A stretch of DNA of 64,000 bases from Pardosa pseudoannulata (GCA_032207245.1 CM063505.1:175766827-175830826), one strand, 5' to 3'. Positions 33,226 through 45,478 are shown, counted from the first letter of the stretch. Made by a program: numbers and translations. The notes: a model not told the origin generated them from the letters alone.

Positions 33226-34508
33226 AATACAATGCTTTGTATTTCTTTCATCACTTTCTTTTGTGGGTTTTCATTTATACTTTGGGCGGGAATTAAGTTT
33301 GAAATCTGCTTTAGAGACATTAGTCTCAACATCACAGCCATAACAAGTGGCAGTGGACAAAACAAGGAAAGTAACATATATTAAGGTCGATTAACGCACT
33401 TGCTCCACTTCCCTCTACAATAAAATGCTTAAATTTTAAGTCTTGTTGACATCATTGATACTTATTAAAATGAATTTATCCTTTGATTATTACTACTAAA
33501 TGCACAATAGCATTGAATAAAAAGAGAGTCTATATTAGAAAAAGAATGGATTCTTTGTTATTCACACTTTCAATGTGGGAGAAATGACTAAAGTTTTTTA
33601 AAACATTGAAAATCTGAAACCATTATCAAAGGGGCGACAACCAGTTTAGAGAAAGGTATGCATAAATAGCCAATCCAAACAATAAATCGCAGTTTGACAG
33701 TTATCCTTTCCACTCCACCCAAGCTTATTGCTTGGACATAACGTGTTCCTTTAACTTTCCAGTCTACTTCCCTAGTATGGTCACGGTCGCAGCGAGGGAA
33801 AGGCCGGTGACCTTCTGATGATGACATTTTCCCGAAAAAAAGAAGGTGTTTCGACTGTGGTGAGTAAGAAGACAAAATGGAACATCTCCATCGTTTTCCC
33901 TCTTGCTTAAGAGATCAAAATTAGCGTAGCGCAAAGCTGAGTCCAGTTGTGAAGCGTTTGTCGACGCGAAACTTGATGTCCAGAATTGTCACGAGATTGC
34001 GTGATTCTTACGTGATTGCCTGAAAACGACAGCTAAATTTTATCGGGTCACTGAGAATGATGTATTGCTGTTTAGATTCTAGGAGAAGGGGAAATTCGAG
34101 AGAAAAATTCTATGTTATTGAGTTTTAAATGCGTAATAACTTATCACAGTCAACATTTAAATAATTTTCGCTAAATTCAAAAGTGGCAACTCGTTTAATT
34201 TTTTTTTCTGTCAAGGAAAAAATTTCCATGTTCTGTGCTCATCCAAATTTATATTCTTTAATAGCCCAGTGTGGCTTTAATTGCATAATTCACAGTGATT
34301 TTTCAATGCAGGTATCCTCATATTTCTTTATCAATTCTACTTAAAGCTCTCGATTATTCCTTTTTGTTGTGTAGGAAAGTATTCATTTTGCATTCGCTGT
34401 AACACAACTTCTTTATTTTTACAAATATTACATAAGCTATGTAGTATTCAAACCATTTAAACAGTTTATTATTTTTTATGAAATAATTATTATTTAACAC
34501 TTTGACCT
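33226..34508. other. AT-rich stretch, no gene seen
   Basis: A 95-codon minus-strand frame (33875-33588) has no recognisable domain. Nothing else is supported. Confidence 0.4.
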
Positions 34509-35893
34509 CAGGGTTTGCCAAAGTGAGGCCAGCCCGAAAAAATCCACCCGGATTTTTTCGGGTGGGCCCACTTGAAAAAACCCATTATTTTTTAAAGTGA
34601 ATTTTTTCAAAATTTAAATAGAATAATAATAAAATGTAAATAATAAATATTATGTAAGATTATGATAATTACTGTTATTACCAGCCCAGATTATAATAAT
34701 TACTGTTATTACCAGATCAGTGCCTGAATTTTCATGACATTGTGCTTTTAGAACAATTTTGCACTTTTAGATAATTTCATAAATGGGTGTTTAGGACAAA
34801 CTTAATACATTTTGTTCATTTTTTTTTAAATTTTAAGTCATTTGTGTGTGTATATTAAAAATTTAAATTGTGTAAAGATTTCATTATCAAACTTTAAAAT
34901 TAAAAATTTTTGAACACCAAAACAAAGAGTAATCCATTTTCTTTAATTAAAAAAACTCCGAGGACAGTAGTTAAATGAAGAGGAAGAGAATTCGGCAGAA
35001 ATGTGGTTAGTTGATCACGACCGAGAATACTTACCAGGCGTTTTAGCTTTTAAAATTAAAGACCCTGACTATTATCTTACCTCTATGACACATGAGAGAT
35101 TGAGAAATTTTCTTCTCAAATATGGTGGCAGATTATGGCAGAAAAGTGTGAAAAAAATTCAAAATTCCCTCCTGGATTTGGTTAGTTCTTTTTGTCTTTA
35201 TATTCAGCTCTAGCTTCATCTGCATCAATATAGAGATTTTTCTCTACTTTTGGATTAGTTTGGAGCAAGGTACGCAATCATTTAGCGATTGATAGAGCAA
35301 CGAAACTTGTAAAAGTATATCATCATTTACGATCAAACTATCCACTTTCCTAAAGATTTTCTAGATTGCATTAAATTATTATAACAGTAAAATCTAATTG
35401 TTTTCTTTGTGTTTGCTAAAGACTGAACTAAATAAAATTTCCTTCAATATAATATTTTGTCTGTGTTCCTATTCCTATTTTTCCTAAACTGCTAAATTAA
35501 GAAAATCTGTTTTCATTCAACAATATCTGATATTTTTTATTTTTTTACGTAAAAAAATAGATGAAATTATACGTAAGAGGGTTTAATTTTTCAAAAAAAA
35601 AATGTTTTATATATTGATAAGATATATTTAATAATGTATGTATTAATTAAGTATAACAGTTTTTTAATAACTTAAAAAAAGTTTAATTGTAATTGCATAG
35701 CATTAGAATATGTAATACTAGTGATAAAAATCCATGAATCACTGGACTTTTAAATTAGATTTAAGTTTTTTTCTGTGATCACATTTAAAACTGACCAATT
35801 TAAGTGCAACATTTTAAACGAAACCAAGATTTAAAAGTTTCCCGAAAAAAACAAAAACAAAAAACAATAAAACCCGGAATTTTTCAAACCCTG
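34509..35893. mobile_element. hAT-like element, 1385 bp
   Basis: The ends CAGGGTTTG and CAAACCCTG are a perfect 9-bp inverted pair. The flanking 8-mers TTTGACCT and ATTGACGG match at 5 of 8 positions, so the TSD is weak. A 13-bp perfect subterminal hairpin lies at 34533-34562. A 70-codon frame (35001-35213, starting MWLVDHDREYLPG) may be a transposase relic, but I do not recognise it. Confidence 0.6.
34533..34562. other. Perfect 13-bp hairpin
   Basis: CCCGAAAAAATCC, a 4-base loop, then GGATTTTTTCGGG. It lies 24 bases inside the left end of the hAT-like element and is probably a subterminal structure of that element. Confidence 0.8.
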
Positions 35894-38800
35894 ATTGACG
35901 GTCACTTGCATCTATAGCCGTCAAAGCGAAGCTCCCTATGTGGCATGACGGCAATAACTGTCCATAATGATAAGGTTCTTTTTAGACACTGCGGATATAG
36001 CAGCACAAATGTGCATTTACCGGCGTATGAGAAGCCTAGTGTCATGTTTTAGAAACAATTTTTAGGTTGAATTTCATTTTCCACCAGTTACACGACTTGG
36101 AGCTTCAGTAAGCAGGTGGTTGTGAAGGGTAGCGCGATCGTGTTTTCTCTTGAATTTATTTTTTTGTTATTTATTTATTTTTGTTTGATTATGAACTAAC
36201 ATTTCGTGTAAAACTCCCAAAAATACTTTGTTGCATACAAACAATTGCTTATTTGAGTTATTAAATATGTCATTTACGTTTTTAAATTTTTGCTGTTATA
36301 ACTGCCATCGTCCTATTAGTTAGTGTCTAGAGTCCGATGGAGCCATGACGGTGATAGCTGCAACCTAATTAAAGGTGCTGAATTAATCAAAATTAAGTTT
36401 ATTTAAGAAGAAAGAGCAAAACTATACTTCTAGTATTCTAAAAATTTCAAAAACATAAGTATTAACTTTCGAACTTCACTTGTTTCTACTATCCTTCAAT
36501 ATGTTAAAAAATACAGCCTGGGTACAAAATTCTAAAAAAATGTATTTAAAAAATAACATATTGCTAAGAAAATTTAAGAATACATTTTATATTTGTAGCT
36601 TTCTAAATGTAGTGCCAATTTACTTCTTATTGTTTTTCTTTCTTGAAAAATTGGCAAAGTTCTGAAAATAAAAGCAGAAAATTTTATATTTTAAAATGGA
36701 ATTTTCCAACAAAGTTTTTATGAAGTTTTGTGGTCTAAGGTATGTATTTCTTATTGTAAAAATTAATGAAGCATATGGGATATGTTTGGTCAGATATTGG
36801 AACAAAACAGTATTTATATAGCTGATAGAAAACTTTTACTATAAAGGGCAATTTGTGTTTCATAAAGTCTAAGATAACCACATCCATTGTTCACTACGCC
36901 CACCCCTTTCAGTTTAATTAATCAATATTCTTACATGGCTATCCACTTTCTTAACGTTGTTTAGTTAAGTTATCAATCAAAATCTGTTATCCTATTATTT
37001 TGCAGTGGAGGGTTTGGTTACTCAGATTCCTTCAGAGCCTGAGCTATAGCATAATTGAAACTTTTAAAACATTCTATTTATGTGGTGTCAAAGCAAAAAG
37101 ACCATGAAAAGAAAAGTATTAAAGAATGAAATCTTATAAGATGCTGGAAAGTAGAACTGGTAAAGCACATGAAAACAGACTTTATTCTACTTTCAAGTTT
37201 TGTGTTTTAACATGTGGAGAGCAAACAAGAATTATCAATGGTCCGAAGCCGTTAATGACCACAAATATTTTTTTACATTGGCTCTTCGATTTTCAAAATT
37301 TGATAGAAATTATTAACTAAAAAAATAGACAGCATTTAGAAGAGATAAAATTGATTTTTCTCACTTATTGTTTGAATCATTTATTAATGTTTTGTATTTT
37401 GTATTGTTGTTTATCCTCGAATTCAATGTCTTACATTTTGTACTGTTATGTTTTATGCTCAGTGTGCTATGTTTTGTTTTTGTAGTATAATTTAGTTGCA
37501 TTTTTGTGGCAACACATTTTTTGTAGCTTAAAAGAGAATTTTGCAAGTGATGGCCGCACGTTGCTGCTGGCATTATGATTATTAAAGACAAATGTTATTG
37601 TCTACGTTTTGTGTTTGTGTTATTGGTCCGCGTCGACACTTATAGAAATATGATTGGCCTATTTGCCTTTCTAAAACAGTTTTAAATTACTACATTTAAC
37701 ATGGAGCAACAGAAAAAAATACAGTTGAAAACTTTTTAACAAAAGAACGACGATGAGAAACTCCCTTATTAGACAATGAATTAATAAATCTCAGTCAAGT
37801 TTCTCAGTACTTCGTTTAAAGGTTTATTTTTATTGGCAAACTTTCGTGATTTTCTTGTTTGTATTTTTCAACAAACATAATAGCAAACATTACTCAACCG
37901 GTAGAGAGGACAATAGCTACAAACATAGAAAAAAATTTATCAGAAAAATCATGAGCTATTTTTATTTTAAAAGCACAAATCATCATTAATCCCACGCTTC
38001 ATGTCATGACCCATTAAAATTATCTATTTGATAAAGAAATTAGAAAAGAAAAATTCAATTTCATACAACACGGAAATTGCATCTGTTGTTGATGAAAATA
38101 CCCATAAACAGACTCTACTTCCTCTTCTAAAATAGGTGCTGCAAAAATAAGCGTAAATTACTTTCACGCTTAAACATAATCTAAAAAGGCAATTTTCGAT
38201 TGCAAACGCCTCTTCCCCAAATCCCACCGTCGAAGGGGGCCACGAAACTGAAACTGTACCTGCCGCAAAGGTCGTCGACTCGGGTCGTATTTTGTTTACG
38301 ACAAAGAGCGCCATGGAGAAAATGTGGGAACATAGAGTAGTGGTGTGGGTTTTTTGACGGTAAAAAACAACGCGGGGTGCCCTACTTTTAAAACACTGAA
38401 CTACTCTTCATTTCCTTATCTAGCCGATAAGCGGCCTTGATCTTGGTTAGTAAAAAGGAAGAGAACATGTGCGCTCACGATCATTAAGTAGGTGTGCTTT
38501 TCTCTGATTCTCTTTTTCTACCTGGGGAGGGAGGTTTTTTGTTAAGATATTTGACAAGTGATTCGCTTATAAAGAAAAAAGATAAAAGTACTCTTTGGCT
38601 TTAAAAACGACCTGAATTGCAGCAAATATAGAGCTAAATAGATTTCGGATGCATTGCAGTGAGATAAGAAGATTCGAGCTATATATGGGCTTGGTTTGCC
38701 TATTTTAAATCACATATAAGAACCAGGGAAATCTTTAAAACCAAAATAAATTACACTTCTAATCATTTTGGAAAATCTTTCTTCAATCCTTCTATCTTTT

Positions 38801-39060
38801 ATTAGAGCATTAGAAACTTTTCCCACAGTTAATAGAAGGTTTCAACGTCCAGTTTCAAGATAGTTAAAATTTAATTGCCGTAACATCATGCTTATGCCCA
38901 ACTGTAACAAATTTGTTGGGTCTCAAAATTTGTAGTTGAATTTAATCTCTCTTGAATTATTATTACATTTTAAGGACAAAATTGAAATACTAGAGATATT
39001 TTGTAAATAACCGATTTTGCCTCTTACACCGAATCTCTGCCTTAATTTAAGATTATAAGT
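35894..39060. other. AT-rich stretch, no gene seen
   Basis: The only compositional island is 38200-38400, GC-richer, with an ATG in GCCATGGAG context at 38309-38317 that opens only a very short frame. A 96-codon minus-strand frame (38314-38024) has no recognisable domain. No gene is called. Confidence 0.4.
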
Positions 39061-39558
39061 CAGGGGTGGCCAAGCTTCTCGATAGTCCGAGCCATTTTTC
39101 AAAATTTGAATTTTTTTCCTAGCTGCAATTAAATACGTATTTAAAAGGTATACAAAAATGTATTAATTTTTTTTTACAGAAATTATATTTATTGGATGTT
39201 ATTTGAAAGTTCTTCGTCCTTTAATTTTTCAAGGAAATTTTTGAATTGTCGATGATTTTTTGCATTGGTGCGAATGTAATTTATAGTGTGTTTCACTGTT
39301 TACGTAACATCAGGATATTTTAAATATTTTGTAACGAGATGATCTCGGTGAATTATGCAGTGAAACGATACGAATTGTGGAATTTGACAATCATCTCTTA
39401 AAAGATTGATTAGACCTATTTTTTTACCCAGCATTGTCGAAGCTCCATCAGTTGTAATAATTTTTAAAAATATAATAGGACAAAAATGAAAAGGGAACTG
39501 GTACATTTATCGAGAGCCACAAACAATCCTTCAAAGAGCCGCAGGTTGGCCATCCCTG
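39061..39558 (-). mobile_element. hAT element of the Charlie/ZBED-like type, internally deleted
   Basis: The termini are CAGGGGTGGCCAA and TTGGCCATCCCTG (12 of 13 inverted matches). Subterminal GAGCC / GGCTC sequences are typical of this group. The flanking 8-mers TTATAAGT and TTATAGAT match at 6 of 8, consistent with an 8-bp hAT duplication. It carries a transposase fragment at 39300-39506. At 498 bp it is far below the several kb of a full element. Confidence 0.85.
39300..39506 (-). pseudogene. hAT transposase central fragment
   Basis: The minus-strand frame reads ITTDGASTMLGKKIGLINLL, followed by SFHCIIHRDHLVTKYL. This matches the catalytic-core block of Charlie-like and ZBED/FAM200-like hAT transposases, in which TDGA.AM.G contains a catalytic aspartate and HC..HR.AL..K follows about 25 residues later. 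The BED zinc finger, the remaining DDE residues and the hATC domain are absent. The fragment is open but cannot encode an active enzyme. Confidence 0.82.
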
Positions 39559-40340
39559 TTATAGATCCTCAGCAGGCTTAATAAACCTACTAAGGATCTA
39601 AAATCTTAAGTTAATTCTTTAGTTTTAAAGATATTTTTTCCGGCTATCATCTATATTTAGTTTGTATACTAACTACCTTGTTTTGTTGGAACAGTAGGTC
39701 AGTGACTCGATCCTGTCTGGGAAACATTCAGACATAGTAGTTGTCACTGAAAGGAAACCTTTTACTGTTGAGTGGGTTTTAAAAAGGATTTTAAAAGATA
39801 GTTGTCATCCATCACTCCCTGGTCTTCGGAAATTTTTGGAACTTCCGGTTATTGTATACATCTTGATATCATCAACTGTTATTTAAGCGAGGCAATATAT
39901 TTAAAATGAATGACATATATAGGGAACGAACAATTCGTGTCTGGCAAGAGTATATATAACTTGGTGTCTTAAATCGCTTATGATTGATTCTGTCATTAAC
40001 CTGCTTATTGTTTTAAAGTAATGTTTTTAAAGCCCTTTTCCTCTAATGCTAAGTCTCAAAGTAGGTTTTTTTTATAATCTGCAATGATGCAGTTATTTCT
40101 GTTTTAATAGTGTATTATCAAACGTTTAGAATGCTTTATTCTTTTGTGATTGGAGCAGGAGATCTTCTCATCATTAATCCTGTAGTCAGAGAATTTTAAA
40201 AGGTAAAATCAAAAGTGGCATTACAAAGTTATACTCTCAATAAAATGTTTCAGTATCATAACTAGTACATTAGTCTTTCCTCGCTGAGGTAACTGCATGT
40301 ACTCTCAGACACTAGTTGTTAATTTTGTTAAAAATTCATT
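39559..40340. other. AT-rich spacer
   Basis: Nothing is recognised. Confidence 0.4.
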
Positions 40341-40355
40341 TTCTAACCGGCCTTT

Positions 40356-40510
40356 ACCGAATGATGGCCTGATCTTTGGTACTGGAGTTCATGGGTTCGA
40401 ATCCCGCTATGGCATGGATGTTCGTAGGCTTTTGGATTTAAGCTGTAGGTCCCGGTCTCAGTAGCCCTTCTGTTTCAAAAAAGGGGACCATATCGCTCCA
40501 AACCAAACCA
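40356..40510 (+). repeat. tRNA-derived SINE (family 1) with 15-bp TSD
   Basis: It starts ACCGAATGATGGCC, has a perfect B box (GGTTCGAATCC), GGCATGGATGTTCGTAGG, a small deletion around the GTTCGGAATCGG segment, and ends CGCTCCAAACCAAACCA. TTCTAACCGGCCTTT (40341-40355) and TTCTAACCGACCTTT (40511-40525) flank it, a 15-bp TSD with one mismatch. Confidence 0.9.
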
Positions 40511-40940
40511 TTCTAACCGACCTTTTCAATCAGATATATTTAAATGTATGCTTGTATTCTGAATGTGGAAAAATGTGGTCAGATTAATCGATGACGTCGA
40601 AATTATGCTGCATTTCACTGTTCTGTATTATTTTGTATTACATTGATTTCAGTATATATCATTAGAAGGACACAACATTACACTGATTTATTGTACTGTT
40701 GCATTAACCGGGTTTGATAACTATGTTGCATTTACTCTTAATCCTTAATAAATATTTCTTTCTAGGAAAAAGAATAAGACGTATTGAATTTCAATTTCGT
40801 CAAATTTCCAAACTGAATTTGAAATAGTAATCCAAGTCGAAAAAAATGTCTCTAAGGCCTAAATTTATGTTTTGATCTGCTTACGTTCGGAGGTTCAGGT
40901 GAAGACCTTACACTTTGCTAGGTACTCTGTTAAACCCAAT

Positions 40941-41113
40941 GCTGAACGATGGCCGAATGGTTAGGGCACTGACCTTCGGAGCCGGAGATCCTTGGTTCGA
41001 GTCCCACTATTGCATGGATGTTCGTAGCCGTTCGGAATCGGCTTTAAGCAGTAGGTCCCGGTCTCATTAGACCTCGTGTTGAAAAATGTAGACCGTAGTG
41101 CTTCCAACCAACC
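40941..41113 (+). repeat. tRNA-derived SINE (family 1) with perfect 12-bp TSD
   Basis: Full-length copy, 173 bp: A box TGGCCGAATGG, B box GGTTCGAGTCC, GCATGGATGTTCGTAGCC, GGTCCCGGTCTCATTAG, and the end CCAACCAACC. It is flanked on both sides by GTTAAACCCAAT (40929-40940 and 41114-41125). Confidence 0.93.
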
Positions 41114-41125
41114 GTTAAACCCAAT

Positions 41126-41512
41126 TACCTTGACCTTAAACTTGAAATTAGAGACTTACTGGGATCGTACTGGCTTGATTGTACAATGATTAACGTTTTG
41201 TGTTTCCATCCGATGGACTAGACTTCTATTCTCAAGTAATGCTTGGATGTATTTGTAATGTACCCTTTCAAGCAATATTGGCTGCATATATGATGCTCCC
41301 CTAATAAGGGTCAATAAAGTGTACGGCTTTTTAGCTGCCAGTATTAATAAAGCAAGTGTAAGTTCCACATAGGAAATGTAAATTTTGGAATCCTATGGTC
41401 AATTTTTTTCAATATAAGAGCTGATTTAGACCTATGTCTACTGCTTAAATTAATTTCGTTTGACTGTGAACAAACAGGGGTTTGGTTTGGGGCACTTCGG
41501 TGTAATCTACAA
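41126..41512. other. AT-rich spacer
   Basis: A fragment resembling the SINE 3' end in reverse lies near 41483-41510 (GGTTTGGTTTGGGGCACT). Otherwise nothing. Confidence 0.35.
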
Positions 41513-41590
41513 TCTGTGGTGGCTCAGCTGGTAAAAGCAGCAAACACGTAACCGGAGGGTTGTGCCTTGGGGCTCGAGCCTGCCATAGAT
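41513..41590 (+). repeat. tRNA-like head of a further SINE (family 5)
   Basis: GTGGTGGCTCAGCTGGTAAA is a good A-box-type tRNA start, and GGGGCTCGAGCC about 35 bases later is a B-box-like element. There is no cloverleaf-consistent 3' acceptor, so this is not called a tRNA gene. Confidence 0.5.
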
Positions 41591-41619
41591 CCTCTGCTTT
41601 AATTAACAGTGGCTTGTCC

Positions 41620-42255
41620 GCTTAATGCCTTTTCCATTCTATGGTCAATTGTTCACCACCACAGTACTGGACCTGATGGCGACCCTGGACAATGATTCTT
41701 GGGTTAAGTCCCCTCCTTGCTATGGTCTGCTGTAAGCCATCACCACCGTCTGGAGGGGGTATGGCTATCGAGGTCGACGATGGCAGACGATAAAATGGCT
41801 TTGGCGGAGGATGGGTTCGGAGCGATTTTTCTTCAAATATCAACCAATATGTTCTACCAAAGTGCGCAGTAGATTCTATGGATGCATACACCCTCTCTGC
41901 TCATTTAGTGGCCAGTGAGTGGAAGCAAACCGCGAAACTTCGTTCAAGGTCGCTGTAAGGAATTTGCACCCACGACTTATGTGTGCTCTTGATGATATCG
42001 GAAAAACAGCCCCATAGACCCTTTCCACCCGGCATTCCTTAGGAGAAATAAGAAGCCGGTCTGCAAAGGGGGTTGATAAGGTTGTTTCGGAGGCGTTTGT
42101 TGATGTTTTTGCAGGGCCTCGGAAAAGGAGGATGTGCTCTGTTCGGAAGGGCTCAAGTTTCCAGACACCCCCCTCCTCGAGAAAGGGAGAAATGATCTGG
42201 GTATAGGAGTGATGGATTCGAGCCGGCGACCGACACACATCCCTCTGCTTTGAAG
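41620..42255 (-). repeat. GC-rich TE fragment W, minus copy
   Basis: On the minus strand a B-box-like GGCTCGAATCC lies near 42215. The part 41704-41910 aligns with plus-strand 42610-42808 (CACTAAATGAGC, TCTACTGC, CCATTTTATC, ATCGACC..CGAT, ATGGCTT.CA..GGACCATAG). The overlapping 120- and 87-codon frames have no recognisable domain. A long tRNA-SINE or a SINE-LINE chimera is likely. Confidence 0.5.
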
Positions 42256-42429
42256 GGAGAGAACTTTATTACTTTTATTTCTTCTCGGACATGTAAGCTC
42301 GATAATGCAGTTTTTGATGGTTGAAAGGATCTGAGACTCACAACTAGGATATTTGATTTACTTTAATTGTGTCTTAAATGTTGTAAATAAATTTGTTTTG
42401 TCCGTCCAAGCTTTCCGGAGGAATTATTT

Positions 42430-42809
42430 TAATTACATGCATCCCAGCGACCGCGGTCGAATATACCTGCCCCAGTACAGTAGGCGGGCAGGTCCTACGC
42501 TAACATAGCGCACCAGAAAGGGGGTGCGCTTACAGTCGCCATCAGGAGTGGTGAACAACTTGCCATAGTGGCAAAGTTGTTCACCTTACATCCACCTTAC
42601 ATCCACACATTGAGCCACTAAATGAGCCGAACACATGGATGCGTCTATAGAGTCTACTGCTTACTGTAGAAACGCATCTGGCTGTCGTTGATGTTTGAAT
42701 AAAAACCGATTCCGAAGCCATGATATGCCCAGGCCATTTTATCATTTCCTATCATCGACCGCGATTAGCCACATTCCTTCAGACAGTGGTAATGGCTTGC
42801 AATGGACCA
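42430..42809 (+). repeat. GC-rich TE fragment W, plus copy
   Basis: This is the inverted partner of 41620-41910. It also contains a short direct duplication CTTACATCCAC (42588-42610) and GTCGCCATCAGG..TGGTGAACAA, shared in inverted orientation with 41645-41690. Confidence 0.5.
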
Positions 42810-43068
42810 TAGTGTGGAAAAGTCTCAAAATAGGTTCGTGGTAGCAATGTCCTCCCAGTTCCCAAACGATACCTGCGGAAGTGGCAGGCTAAACCTGGGG
42901 GTTCACTGCTTCTAAATTACGAGAACTCATTTTGAGCAAAAAATCGTTCTTTCAGACTAGCGGTGCTCTTCAAAACTAAAGGTGAATTCTTTGGTCTTAA
43001 TTCGAGTAGACTCTGGCTTACATGCTTGGCTTGTCCAAGTAATTTTAGCAACAATAACAACAACACCG
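42810..43068 (+). repeat. SINE family 2, 3' half (copy 4)
   Basis: AAACGATACCTGCGGAAGTG, CTAAACCTGGGGGTTC and CTGCTTCTAAATTACGA match copy 1. CTTGTCCAAGTAATTTTAGC followed by AACAATAACAACAACA is the (AAC)-rich tail, shared with copy 3. Confidence 0.65.
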
Positions 43069-43085
43069 ATCTAATATTTTGCTAA

Positions 43086-43221
43086 ACGAGGTCTAATTAC
43101 ACCGGTGCTTACTGCTTGAAGACATTACCGAGTGGTTCTCAACATTCATGTTAGCAATGAAATTCGAACCCATGAATTCCGGTACCGAAGAGCAGCTCCT
43201 ACATATTCGACCATCGTTCGG
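43086..43221 (-). repeat. SINE family 1, diverged minus-strand copy
   Basis: It ends in CCATCGTTCGG (the inverted head), contains ATTCGAACCCATGAATTCCG (inverted B box) and ATTCATG.TAGCA, and tails off after ACTGCTTGAAG. It abuts the pogo-like/hAT nest. Confidence 0.65.
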
Positions 43222-43725
43222 AATAACGGGAGGAGAATACGAAAGCATGAAAAAAAGACACACTTTAGTTATTAAACAGTTATCATGTTATAAATATGAA
43301 TGCAGTAGAACCCTGATTATTCGAAGTAATTGGGACCAAACTTACTTCGGGAAATCGAAATTTTCGGATAAGCGAGAATTCATCAATAATCATCTAGTTT
43401 AATACGTAGCACCATCATTGATGCAATAACATTCGATTTTTCTGGGACTTGGCAGTATGACCTTCCAAATTTCGAAATGGGGTGGGTTTTTGTTTAGAAC
43501 AGGGATGTTTGAAAGTGGGGAACAGTACTTCTCATACCGAGAATTGTGCTTGAGAAAAGAAATTCTAAAAAAGGTAATTACAAAATATTTATCTGCACTC
43601 GTAGTTTGGATAGGACGGCTTGCATATAAAAGGAATGTGGGGGAAAAGAAAAATTAACCTAGAAATTCATGTTTGTAAAGAGAAAATTTTGGATGATAGT
43701 AGAGAGTGAAAAAATAAGTGAAGAA

Positions 43726-44495
43726 CAGGGCTTCGAACCGTAATTTTTTTTGTTCCGGTTTTCGTTCCGGTTCAACTAAAAAATTAATATCGGTTCAGTT
43801 CCGGTTTTCGCTCCGCCAAAAATAATTGTTTTCGTTTCAGTTCCAAATGAATAATTTCATTTTATGTATATTCTTATTTGTACTAAAAATATAATTCTAT
43901 CATAAACAAAAAATGTAATTCTATCAAAATTTAGAAGATTTTATTCTTTTTTTAATTGGTACACTATGTGAATTGATACAAACAGCAGGTACGATAAGAG
44001 CGGCGAGCATTGGCATTGTTATCCATTATCAAAATCGCATTTGACAACTAGGTTCATGATTACCCACATTCGTCGTTTGACTCTCACATCATGCACTTGG
44101 CCTTGCAATAATTATGTAAAAAATATATTATTTATTTAACATATGAAAATTGCCTCTAATTATTAATATATCTTCTAACGTGGTTTCACTGAGATTACTT
44201 CTGTTGTCTCGGAGAATAAATTTCAAACCTGAAAACGCTCTTTCAACACTAACTTGTGTAGCTGGAGCTGCCAAAACCACCATTGCAATTTTATACAAGT
44301 GCGGATATGTAATTATAAAGTTGACGTTAAATTAGAAAATATTGATAAGTTGGTAACAGTAACAAAATGACTGAAAGATATATCGAACCGAAATAAACCG
44401 ATATTTTTTTCGGTTCAGTTCCGGTTTTCGTTCCGACCAAAATAACGGTTTTTTCCGGTTTTCGGTTTTCGGTTCAGTTCTGGTTCGAAGCCCTG
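43726..44495 (-). mobile_element. hAT-type element (hAT-A), copy 2, nested
   Basis: It begins CAGGGCTTCGAACCG and ends GGTTCGAAGCCCTG. The flanking 8-mers GTGAAGAA (43718-43725) and GTGAGGAA (44496-44503) match at 7 of 8. Orientation is opposite to copy 1 at 19778-20585. It retains a hATC coding segment on the minus strand. Confidence 0.88.
44128..44334 (-). pseudogene. hAT transposase C-terminal (hATC dimerisation) fragment
   Basis: The minus-strand frame is open from just after a stop near 44335 down to TAA at 44128-44130. It reads YPHLYKIAMVVLAAPATQVS, then VERAFSGLKFILRDNRSNLS, then EDILIIRGN. This is the conserved hATC dimerisation motif (A.PAT...VER.FS.....I...R..L). The family's natural C-terminus is preserved, while BED, DDE and insertion domains are missing. 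Confidence 0.88.
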
Positions 44496-44569
44496 GTGAG
44501 GAAGAAACCAACTTCGGTTAACGGAGAGTTTCGGTTAATCGAGGTTCGGATAATTGAGGTTCTACTGCA

Positions 44570-45445
44570 ATTATCTATCATTTTCGTTGAATTCGAGAAT
44601 TTATTTTTCAGTTCTTAATTTATCAGTTAAAATGATTGGACTAACTAACTCCCAAATAAACTAGATACAAATTCCGTTGAAATATACAGTATAATATTTT
44701 CTGAATATTTCTTTTCACGTAATTAGATAGTTTATGTTTAACTCTTTTAAATATAAACTCTACTGAAAGTGTTTGTTAATAAAAATTATACTCTGCTTTA
44801 AAGCAGAACAGAACTTTCATCACATGCTGCAAATGAAATAGTCAGAGTTGCTGAAGTGACGCGCAATGTCGCTGATAATTTGTGCTATGCATTTTGGGCT
44901 TAATGCCTCTGTACACACTTGAAGGTTGCTGTGCCATTTGACAGAGCAATTAAAATCACCCTTTCCTCTTGAAGTGCTTAGTGTTGAAGTTCCATTCATC
45001 ATGGATCGACGAATCAGATTTAATCCCTTCTAATTACTAGGCTAATAATTAGTTAGGAATCAAAGTCGACAGAATTTTTTCAGCTTAACGATACATAGGT
45101 ATCAACCGTTAGAAGCGAGATGTGAGCGACGTTCGAAAAGAGAAACCAGTTCTTTTAGATTTTAGGCAGAGTAAAAAGCCGGGAGCAAATGCTGGGTCAG
45201 CTTCTTAATTTTTACTTTCCCTAGAGGTAGGCAGTAAATAAAAAAAAAGAGAATTAAAAGATGCAGGAAATAGATTCGATATATATTTTGATACAACTTC
45301 TTTTCCTTTTGAGAGTGGTATTAATATATAAATGGAATTAATTTATATATTTTAATTTATTCTGATATTCTACATTAACCGCAAAGTTTAGATAATTAAT
45401 ATAGATTTTAAAAAATGTAATATTGATACTACACGACTTCCTTGT
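44570..45445. other. AT-rich stretch, nothing recognised
   Basis: No feature is supported. Confidence 0.4.
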
Positions 45446-45478
45446 ACACACACACACACACACATATATATGTATATA

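Larger units (their letters stand above)
43301..44569. mobile_element. pogo/Tigger-like element interrupted by a hAT insertion
   Basis: TGCAGTAGAACCCTGATTA on the left and, inverted, TAATTGAGGTTCTACTGCA on the right form the TIRs. Inverted subterminal similarity continues (TTCGAA, TCGGATAA). Without the nested 770-bp hAT element the interrupted copy is about 490 bp, so it is a MITE-sized derivative. Confidence 0.72.

Noticed and set aside
38024..38400. Promoter and first exon at the GC-richer patch
   Set aside because: The ATG at 38312 opens only a 14-codon frame, and no downstream exon or conserved peptide can be shown.
41876..42238. A 120-codon minus-strand frame as a gene
   Set aside because: It lies in a GC-rich SINE-like repeat with overlapping frames in other phases and no recognisable domain.
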